From Pseudomonadota bacterium (GTDB lineage: Bacteria > Myxococcota_A > Polyangia > Polyangiales > Polyangiaceae), in contig JAEYYX010000015.1 in the NCBI GenBank assembly GCA_023428245.1, positions 12,965 to 76,964 on the forward strand: a stretch of DNA of 64,000 nt, written 5' to 3'. The position numbers were made by a program, and so were the translations under genes. The notes under the pieces were generated by a model. It worked only from the letters and a program-made list of their open reading frames with translations, was not told the origin of the DNA and searched no databases. Below, in pieces: positions 51,402 through 58,217 of this stretch (its first letter is position 1; the number at the start of each line of letters is the position of its first letter).

Positions 51402-52748
51402 TCAGTTTGCCCGAGGGAGGGTCTGAAAGCGATTCTCTGAGGAGATCTCAGGTAGAGACAGGGAGCGCAAGAGCAGCTCAGAGAGGCGACGTCCCAGATC
51501 TTCGTAGCCCTGGACCGTAAGATGAATGTGATCGGGACGAGCCAGAGGAGGGGAAGCCTTGGCCCAGGTGTGGAAACTTCCAGGCCCACCCATCAGCTCG
51601 AGGAGGCTTGTAAAGGCGCAACCAGCGCGCTCGGCGGCGCGCGCTTGAGCCTCGGTGATGAGGGCTACTCGCGGCTGACTCTCCCCTGTGGCTGTCCTCG
51701 CATCGGGGGGGCCGATGAGCCAGCAGTCGACCTCGGTGGCTCCGGCACGTACCCGGGTGAGCAGCTCAAGTGCATCTTCTTCATAGACCTTTGGGTCGCG
51801 GCGATCGAACACCTCGTTCGTTCCATACATGAGGACGACCAGGTCCGGTTTCCTGAGTCGAACCTCCCTCACGAAGGTTTCTTGGTTCCAGGCGAGCGGG
51901 GTTCTCATGCGCGCGCCGTTGATGCCGACAGTGTCTAAGATGAGACCAGGTTCGGGGGTCGTCAGGTCGAGTCCGAAGAGCTCGGGGGCGCCGCTCAAAT
52001 GGCGCACTTCAAACGGGGAGCGTTCATTCGACGGCGGTAGCGAAAAGCCTTTGCGCTCGATGCGAGGAGACTTCTCACTTGAGGCGAGGCGAAGGTACCT
52101 GTCCCCGAAACGCACTTCGAGGGAATCACCGGGTCGAAGCCGATAGGCGAGCTCGGCTCGCTTCACGCGCGCGCTCTTGGGCGTAACGCGCGCGCCTGCG
52201 CCGCTTTGCGGCAAGGTTCGGACGCCGCCGTAGCCGAGCGTGTCATCGGAGAGAGGGACTTGGGTCGCCGGATCGCGCGGCTGGCGTTTCCAGGAGCCGG
52301 AACGCTCGAAGCTGAGCGCTCCGTGCCGCTGGCCCGCTTGGCCCAGGGTCACGAACCCGGGACCGCCGCTCGGAACGATGCGCTCGAGGTCGCGGCGCAC
52401 CTGATCGGTCAAGAAGTCGCCGGCCGTGTGGGAATCGCCGAGCCACAAAATTCTCACATGTGAATTTCGCTGCCCCCGCGCAAGATCATGAAGGGCCGTG
52501 AAAAAGCGCGACATGTGGGGCAGCCGGTGACTTTCGTCCGCGCCGTCTGTGGCAGCGCTGGGCGGGCTGTCACCCGATTCAGCGTCGACTGAGGTCGAAT
52601 CGGGAGCTTCCTCGTCCCTGGCGGACGCTTCCCGCGTCCTTCTAGGGGCGTCGCGATGGTTCACGGGCGTGGGCGAGTCAGGCGGCGCAGGGGAACACCC
52701 CAGCGCCAAAGCGAGTCCGAGCGGGAGCCTGCGAGAAAACTCTCTCAT
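51402..52748 (-). CDS. SGNH (GDSL-like) hydrolase lipoprotein
   Basis: About 448 residues from ATG 52748. Signal sequence with Cys at residue 18 (LALALGC), then a disordered acidic stretch (to about 78). Blocks: I LWLGDSHT (GDS about 104-106), III MYGTNEV (about 317), V DHIHLTVQGYE (about 419) with catalytic Asp-His. A beta-rich insert (LEVRFGDRYLRLAS) is shared with the converging SGNH gene, suggesting the two are paralogues. The start overlaps the stop of the upstream Rossmann gene by ATGA, so translational coupling is likely. Confidence 0.87.
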   Translation of the reverse strand: MREFSRRLPLGLALALGCSPAPPDSPTPVNHRDAPRRTREASARDEEAPDSTSVDAESGDSPPSAATDGADESHRLPHMSRFFTALHDLARGQRNSHVRILWLGDSHTAGDFLTDQVRRDLERIVPSGGPGFVTLGQAGQRHGALSFERSGSWKRQPRDPATQVPLSDDTLGYGGVRTLPQSGAGARVTPKSARVKRAELAYRLRPGDSLEVRFGDRYLRLASSEKSPRIERKGFSLPPSNERSPFEVRHLSGAPELFGLDLTTPEPGLILDTVGINGARMRTPLAWNQETFVREVRLRKPDLVVLMYGTNEVFDRRDPKVYEEDALELLTRVRAGATEVDCWLIGPPDARTATGESQPRVALITEAQARAAERAGCAFTSLLELMGGPGSFHTWAKASPPLARPDHIHLTVQGYEDLGRRLSELLLRSLSLPEISSENRFQTLPRAN

Positions 52749-53740
52749 GAGGCGGGGGCGGTCTCGACGGGCACGAGAGCCGAAAGCACATCGGTCCAAG
52801 CAGGATCGTCAGCGTCCATGAGCGGCTCGCTCGGCCCGCCGAAACGGAGGTGCCAACCGAACGCCCGTCGCTCGGGGCTAGTGAGAGTGCTTTGGATTGC
52901 GCGCCGGAGCAGGCCGAACAGGCGCGGAGCCTTCGGCCGTCCGGGATCGAGCGTCGCATCGATCCACTCAAAGACCTCACGATCCGTGGGCGACGCCGAG
53001 CGCAGCAAGTGTTTCACTCCGTCGAAACGAGCTTCGCTCATGCGCGCGAGGGCGTGGCTCGCGCGATCCACTGTTTCAAAAAGGAACGGCCGGTCGGACC
53101 AGACAGTCTCCGCGTGTAGAGTCCCGCTCCTGACAGCGCTCACGACCTCGGCGAGGATCGAACCCTGGTCTATGACCTTTCGCTCCCGGCTCCCCACGAG
53201 CGGCGCGATACGCAAGATGCCGAGAGAGGAGGTATGCGCCCGGGCGCGTCGGATGATTTGCTCTGCGAGGGCGAGCGATTCCTCGAAGGTTGAGCCAAAG
53301 CCCTGGCCGACGTTGAAATCGCCTTCTCCGACGGTTCCGTGAGCTGTTCCGAACACCAAAAAAGACGACAGGAATGTCGCGCCGCCCGGCGCGCCGCCCG
53401 ACTTGATGAACTCGAACGACTCCGCGGCCGCTCGGACGTGGTGACTCGCGGCCGGGTCGCGGAATCGCGAGCGATCGGGTTCGACGGCCGTGATCAGTTG
53501 CGAGACGTTTTCGATGAGCTTTTTGTAAGTTGCTCCGGAAACCCCGAAATCGACAGCGCGTGCGCTGCCGCCGAACTCCTGCGCGAGCCCGAAGCCGGAC
53601 GTGCCCACGACACAGACCTCGCGACCCTGTCCGTGGAGCTCACGGATCAAGGGTTCGGCGAGGGCTCCATCATTGCCCACGACAAGGGTCCACGCGGGGC
53701 CCGCCTGTGCCCGTGAATCCTCAGAAGGGGATGTCGTCAT
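52745..53740 (-). CDS. Rossmann-fold NAD-dependent epimerase/reductase-like protein
   Basis: About 331 residues from ATG 53740, which overlaps the ssb stop by 20 bases. Begins WTLVVGNDGALAEPLIRELHGQGREVCVVG: an extended-SDR-like dinucleotide motif, degenerate compared with GxxGxxG. Then SFEFIKSGG and TFLSSFLVFG, but no clear YxxxK. It may be a sugar epimerase-like or binding-only protein. Its end overlaps the SGNH lipoprotein start (ATGA), tying it to carbohydrate or envelope modification. An in-frame longer start at 53911 is rejected. Confidence 0.7.
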   Translation of the reverse strand: MTTSPSEDSRAQAGPAWTLVVGNDGALAEPLIRELHGQGREVCVVGTSGFGLAQEFGGSARAVDFGVSGATYKKLIENVSQLITAVEPDRSRFRDPAASHHVRAAAESFEFIKSGGAPGGATFLSSFLVFGTAHGTVGEGDFNVGQGFGSTFEESLALAEQIIRRARAHTSSLGILRIAPLVGSRERKVIDQGSILAEVVSAVRSGTLHAETVWSDRPFLFETVDRASHALARMSEARFDGVKHLLRSASPTDREVFEWIDATLDPGRPKAPRLFGLLRRAIQSTLTSPERRAFGWHLRFGGPSEPLMDADDPAWTDVLSALVPVETAPAS

Positions 53741-54182
53741 CGTCGGGGCTTCCCCCGTAATCGGCGTCATCAAAGCCACCGCCGCCGCTCGAGGGTCCGA
53801 AATCGTCGCCAACGGGTGCGCCACCGCGGGAGCCGCCACGGGAGCCGCCAGACCCTCCGCCGAGGACGATGTTCGACGCGATGACCTCGGTCGTGTAGCG
53901 CTTGTTGCCATCCTTGTCGTCGTAGGAAGACGTGCGAAGGCTCCCCTCGATGAGGATTCGGTCGCCCTTGGTCAGGATCTTTCCGAGCGCTTCGGCCCTA
54001 CGACCCCAGACGACGACTCGGTGCCATTCCGTCCGCTCTTGCCGTTGTTTGTTCCGATCGAGATAACTCTCGGAAGTTGCGAGCCGGAGCTTGAGCACCG
54101 CGGTGCCGCCGCTCGTCGAGCGGAGTTCGGGGTCAGCGCCCAGGTTACCAAGAAGAATGACGCGATTGAGACCTTCTGCCAT
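53721..54182 (-). CDS. ssb: Single-stranded DNA-binding protein
   Basis: 153 residues from ATG 54182 (AAGG upstream). OB fold with LNRVILLGNLGADPELR, VLKLRLATSE, ERTEWHRVVVWGRRAEALGK and KGDRILIEGSLRTSSYDDKDG. A Gly/Ser-rich linker follows, ending in the acidic DDDDIPF tip that recruits repair and replication proteins. Its last bases overlap the start of the Rossmann gene, an unusual partner. Confidence 0.97.
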   Translation of the reverse strand: MAEGLNRVILLGNLGADPELRSTSGGTAVLKLRLATSESYLDRNKQRQERTEWHRVVVWGRRAEALGKILTKGDRILIEGSLRTSSYDDKDGNKRYTTEVIASNIVLGGGSGGSRGGSRGGAPVGDDFGPSSGGGGFDDADYGGSPDDDDIPF

Positions 54183-54328
54183 TTGTTCGTTTTCCTTGTT
54201 CACCGCCTCCCCTTGCGGAAGCGGTCTTTCGAAGGCTCGATCTCGCGAGGATTCGGTCGCGCGTCAAGCAAAGCTTGTCATTGTTTGACCGCAAATGAAT
54301 CCACACGGACAAGAGATGACAGACAAGC

Positions 54329-54775
54329 TCACGCTTGAGCGGTGAGGTTGCTGAGCTCGTCTTGAATTTGGCGTCGGAGGGTCAAAAGGACCGACTGGAC
54401 TTGGAATCGGTCCTCGAGGGCCATCGGGCGGGGCACGATCGCGGCCAAAGGCTCAGCGGGCGGATTCGTTGCGACAACTTCAGGCGCAGCGGGGGTCTCG
54501 CTTTCGGCCTTCGGATCGCGCTCCTTCATGAGCTCTCGGAGCCGCTTGCGCGCGCCCTGGACCGTGTAGCCTTCGCTGTAGAGGAGCTCTTTGACGCGCA
54601 AGAGCTTCTCGAGATCGCGACGAGAGTAAACTCTCTGTCCCTTGGGCGATTTCTGCGGGCGGATGGTCGGAAACTCTGACTCCCAGTAGCGGAGCACGTG
54701 GGTCTCGACGCCGACGATCTCTGCGACTTCGCCGATGCGATAGTAGAGTTTGAGCGGAAGGCTCGGACGCGTCAT
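54329..54775 (-). CDS. MerR-family transcriptional regulator
   Basis: 148 residues. N-terminal winged HTH (YYRIGEVAEIVGVETHVLRYWESEFP, then GQRVYSRRDLEKLLRVKELLYSEGYTVQGARKRL), a Pro/Ala linker and a C-terminal helix (VQSVLLTLRRQIQDELSNL) for dimerisation. No effector Cys pattern as in metal sensors. It overlaps ihfA by ATGA; the ihfA-merR pair is a common arrangement in proteobacteria and myxobacteria. Confidence 0.94.
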   Translation of the reverse strand: MTRPSLPLKLYYRIGEVAEIVGVETHVLRYWESEFPTIRPQKSPKGQRVYSRRDLEKLLRVKELLYSEGYTVQGARKRLRELMKERDPKAESETPAAPEVVATNPPAEPLAAIVPRPMALEDRFQVQSVLLTLRRQIQDELSNLTAQA

Positions 54776-55080
54776 GTGCCGCCTTCGGCACCCGAGTTCA
54801 GCGTTTGCTTCAAGAGCTGGCTCGCCTTGAAGGAGAGCACTCGCCGTTCTGTGATGACGATGGGCGTGCCGGTCTGCGGGTTTCGTCCTTGGCGGGGACG
54901 CTTGTCGCGCAGGATGAAGTTCCCGAACCCGGAGATCTTGATCTTTTCGCCGCGTCCGAGGGTCTCTTTCATGGTCTCAAACACAAGGTCGACCAGATCG
55001 GCGGCCTCCTTCTTCGAGAATCCCCCGAGCTCTGCGTACAGCGTTTGGACGATGTCGGCTTTGGTGATGCGGCTACCCAA
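54772..55080 (-). CDS. ihfA: Integration host factor alpha subunit / HU-like DNA-bending protein
   Basis: 102 residues: ITKADIVQTLYAELGGFSKKEA, VDLVFETMKETLGRGEKIKISGFGNFILRDK, and the beta-arm tip RPRQGRNPQTG with the intercalating Pro. Then VLSFKASQLLKQTLN. A DNA-bending dimer. Shares its end with merR. The DNA-binding arm is fully conserved. Confidence 0.95.
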   Translation of the reverse strand: MGSRITKADIVQTLYAELGGFSKKEAADLVDLVFETMKETLGRGEKIKISGFGNFILRDKRPRQGRNPQTGTPIVITERRVLSFKASQLLKQTLNSGAEGGT

Positions 55081-55154
55081 GACAGAACCCCCTGGTGAAC
55101 ATCCTTACTTAAAGGTAACCCCAGCTGGCCTCGGGCACAATCCGAAAGCAGGAA

Positions 55155-55174
55155 GGGGAGCCCTATTGCTCCCC
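55155..55174. terminator. Short GC-rich hairpin between ihfA and GT2 gene
   Basis: 7-bp stem GGGGAGC/GCTCCCC with a 6-base loop in the 146-base gap. No T-run; weak. Confidence 0.35.
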
Positions 55175-55226
55175 CATTTCAGCCCCAAGGGCCCTTTCGG
55201 AGCTCTCGGCTCCGATGAATCGCGTA

Positions 55227-56741
55227 CTAAGCCGCGTTCGCGAGCGACTCTTCGACCTCGGTCGTGGCGGGCTCGGAGACCTCGGCGCGCACGGGGAGGC
55301 GGTCGCGGATGAGGAGTCCGGCAACATAATAATAGCCCCACGCGAAGAGCAGCGCGAAAGGCGCGGCGAAGTAGTGCCCGAGGTGCACCGCGACGCCCGC
55401 GCTCGCAACACACACAGTCCCGAGCACCAGCTCGACGAAAGGCAGATCGGCACCAGCCCGATAACGGGTCATGCCCGTTCCGCGCTTCGGTGTCCGCACG
55501 AACTCACCAGCCATGTGCGACATACCGGAGAAGACTGCGCGGGTGAGGTGAGGAGAGAGGCCTGCTCCGAGTCCAATGAGAATCGGCATTCGCTTCAGAG
55601 CGTTCCAAGGTGAGCGTCCTTGGTAGTGCTCAGCGAGCATGTAGAAAAATACGAGGGATCCGGTCGCGCCGACGGAGATGGGCAGGTCGATCAGGATGAG
55701 CGTCTTGGCGTCTGCGACAGGCAGGAGGACGAGCGCCGGGAGCATGAGCACGCTCATGAGCATCATGAACGGATAGGCGAAGTGCGGGAGCATGTGGAAA
55801 GCGCCCTCGATCTTCTGGTGTAGCGTGAGTCCGGGAGCACGGAGGAAGGTCGGGAGCAGCTTGCGAGCGGTTTGGACTGTACCTTTCGCCCAGCGAAATT
55901 GCTGAGCACGAAGCGCCGTCATCGTATCCGGAAGCTCCGACGGCGTCGTGATGTCAGGCCGATAGATGAACCGGTAGCCGACGAGCTGCGCGCGGTACGA
56001 GAGATCGAGATCTTCGGTCAGGGTGTCGTGCTGCCAGCCGCCCGCGTCGATGATCGCGCACTTGCGCCACATGCCGCCCGTGCCGGCGAAATTGAAGAAG
56101 CAGCCGGAGCCAAAGCGCGCCTGATTCTCGATCAGGTGATGCCCGTCGAGCATGAGCGCCTGGATCTCGGTCATCAGGTTATCGCTGCGGTTCAGGTGAT
56201 CCCAGCGGGTCTGGACCATTCCGATCTTCGGATCGGTGAAGTGGTGAACGATATCGCGCAAGAAGCTCGGACGGGGAATGAAGTCGGCGTCGAAGACGGC
56301 GACGAACTCGCCGCGCGCCTGGGACAGGCCGAAGTCCAGGGCGCCTGCTTTGTATCCGTGGCGGTCCGGGCGGCGGAGGTAGTGGATCTGGACGCCGGAG
56401 CGACGGACCAACTCGACCGTGCGCATGGCGATCTCCTCGGTCTCGTCCGTGGAGTCATCGAGAACCTGGATCTCGAAGCGGTCCTGGGGGTAGTCGAGAC
56501 GACCAGTAGCCTCGATCAGGCGGGCAGCCACCGTCGCCTCATTGTAGAGGGGTAGCTGGACGGTCACGAACGGAAGCTCAGCTTCGCGGAATCGCTTCTC
56601 GGAAATCCTTGCCCGCACCACGTCCTTCCGATGCCTGAGGCAAAGGTACACCAGCCAGGCGCGGTGGACTCCGAAGATGCAAAGCGTGGATAAGACGCTG
56701 AAATAAACAAGGACCAAGGTCACTTCGGCCAGGTGTGCCAT
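55227..56741 (-). CDS. Processive family-2 glycosyltransferase (CslA/mannan- or cellulose-synthase-like)
   Basis: About 504 residues from ATG 56741; a longer frame to 56921 lacks support. One N-terminal membrane helix (LAEVTLVLVYFSVLSTLCIFG), then the GT2 domain with VTVQLPLYNEATVAARLI, LDDSTDET (first Asp about 93), FDADFIPR (about 148), TEDLDLSYR (about 243) and QQFRWAKG (about 279): the D,D,D,QxxRW signature of processive beta-glycosyltransferases. Several C-terminal membrane helices form an export channel. It should polymerise a beta-linked sugar (mannan, glucan or similar) at the inner membrane. Upstream lies a divergent HDOD gene. Confidence 0.9.
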   Translation of the reverse strand: MAHLAEVTLVLVYFSVLSTLCIFGVHRAWLVYLCLRHRKDVVRARISEKRFREAELPFVTVQLPLYNEATVAARLIEATGRLDYPQDRFEIQVLDDSTDETEEIAMRTVELVRRSGVQIHYLRRPDRHGYKAGALDFGLSQARGEFVAVFDADFIPRPSFLRDIVHHFTDPKIGMVQTRWDHLNRSDNLMTEIQALMLDGHHLIENQARFGSGCFFNFAGTGGMWRKCAIIDAGGWQHDTLTEDLDLSYRAQLVGYRFIYRPDITTPSELPDTMTALRAQQFRWAKGTVQTARKLLPTFLRAPGLTLHQKIEGAFHMLPHFAYPFMMLMSVLMLPALVLLPVADAKTLILIDLPISVGATGSLVFFYMLAEHYQGRSPWNALKRMPILIGLGAGLSPHLTRAVFSGMSHMAGEFVRTPKRGTGMTRYRAGADLPFVELVLGTVCVASAGVAVHLGHYFAAPFALLFAWGYYYVAGLLIRDRLPVRAEVSEPATTEVEESLANAA

Positions 56742-56957
56742 CGCTAGGATTTTCCTATCAAAGTGCCCCTGCGAAGTTGTCACCGAAATGTAATTTGTTG
56801 CAGGTTGATGTAGGTAAAGCCCGCGAATTCCGTGGAATTCCCGGAGCTTGGCGGCCGGCCGGGGGGCCGAGGTGACGGCATGGGGAGCGGTTCTGCCGAT
56901 CGGGCCTTCGGAAGCGCTCAAGGAACTTTCTTTCCGAGCCGTTCACGTCGATATCCT

Positions 56958-58169
56958 ATGATTTCTGCGGCGAAGTACCTCAGCTCTCTCATCGCCCAGC
57001 GAGCCGTGAGGGTGCCGCCCTATCCAGAGGTGGCCGTTCGCATCCAAAGGCTCCTCGACTGTCCCAAGTTCTCGCTGGCCGAAATTTCCAAGCTCGTCTC
57101 CTCCGACGCGGCGCTCGCGATCCGGGTGCTCGGACTCGCAAATTCCTCGGTCCACCGCCCTCTCGCGGGCCCTCTGCACTCCGTGGATGCTGCAGTGGGG
57201 CGACTCGGTGCGTCTCAGGTCGCCCAGAGCGCTCTTTCAGCGGCCCTGGCGGACGGCTGTAACCAAGACGGACCCCTGCACCATTTACGGTTCGTTGCCT
57301 GGCGCCGCAGCTTGACTGCGGCCTTCATCACGCAGGAACTTGCGACGTTTCGAGGCGCCAAGCCGGGGGAGGCGTTCTTGTCTGGCTTGCTCCGCGATTA
57401 CGGGATCTCGGTCGGTTATGCGAATCTCGAGGTTGGGATCCGGCGCAGGCTCATCGCGGACGACTTATCACCAGCTGCCTACCGCGAAGCGGTCGAAGGA
57501 CTTCAGCGAGAGCTCGGGCGAATTGTCGCCGCGCGGTGGCAACTTCCTGATCGCTACAGGGCCGCCCTCGAAGATGTTGGGGATGGTGCCGATCCCCAAG
57601 GACTCGCGCGGATGGCTTCCCAAGCGCGCCGAATCGCAGCCTTCGTCGACAGCTACCCTTGTGTCACCGACCGACTCCTCGTCGCTGTTCTTTCAACCCC
57701 GGAAGAGCGACAAGCGATCCTGCGTTTCATTCCCCGCCTGCCCGAACTCTTGGCTTCGCTGGGACCTGGGGAGTTCAGCCCCGCGCGCGCCCCGCGAGCG
57801 CCCCTCCGCACAACGCTGTCGAGCCTTGTGCCCGAAAGCGGTTCTTCTCCGATTGGGGAGGTGCCAGGGCACCCTTCGGGCGCGACCTATCGCGTGGAAG
57901 TGCGCCGGAGCACCGCGAAGCTCGAAGGGGAATTCATCCCAGAGACCGAGACGAGCGGTCACCTCATCGTTCCGTCTGCATTCGCGACGGGGTGGCTCGC
58001 GGAGCTTTCCTTGTTCGATGCTGGCGAACGGCTCATTTTCTGGGTCAAGGTCGAGACCTCGATGCCTTTAGGGAGCTGCCATCGTCTTAAGGTCACTGCG
58101 TTCGGACTCGACGACGTCTCGAGCTTGCGGCTTCGCTTGCTGGCGAGCCGTCTCCGAGCCACCGCATAA
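56958..58169 (+). CDS. HDOD-domain protein
   Basis: About 403 residues from ATG 56958. HDOD domain (about 10-205): VPPYPEVAVRIQRLL, AEISKLVSSDAALAIRVLGLANSS, VDAAVGRLGASQVAQSALSAAL, then FLSGLLRDYGISV. The domain resembles HD phosphohydrolases but lacks the metal-binding His-Asp pair, so it is a signalling scaffold. A C-terminal beta-rich module (about 325-400: TYRVEVRRSTAKLEGEFI, GWLAELSLFDAGERLIFWVKV) could be a PilZ-like or other regulatory domain, not assigned. It may be cotranscribed with polA, 48 bases downstream. Confidence 0.86.
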   Translation: MISAAKYLSSLIAQRAVRVPPYPEVAVRIQRLLDCPKFSLAEISKLVSSDAALAIRVLGLANSSVHRPLAGPLHSVDAAVGRLGASQVAQSALSAALADGCNQDGPLHHLRFVAWRRSLTAAFITQELATFRGAKPGEAFLSGLLRDYGISVGYANLEVGIRRRLIADDLSPAAYREAVEGLQRELGRIVAARWQLPDRYRAALEDVGDGADPQGLARMASQARRIAAFVDSYPCVTDRLLVAVLSTPEERQAILRFIPRLPELLASLGPGEFSPARAPRAPLRTTLSSLVPESGSSPIGEVPGHPSGATYRVEVRRSTAKLEGEFIPETETSGHLIVPSAFATGWLAELSLFDAGERLIFWVKVETSMPLGSCHRLKVTAFGLDDVSSLRLRLLASRLRATA

Positions 58170-58217
58170 GCGTGATGAGGGTGCCTTGAGGGGTGGGGCC
58201 GGGGCCTGGCTTCCGCT

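Noticed and set aside
55198..55214. CGGAGC/GCTCCG hairpin as terminator of the GT2 gene
   Set aside because: Only a 6-bp stem and no T-run on the minus strand.
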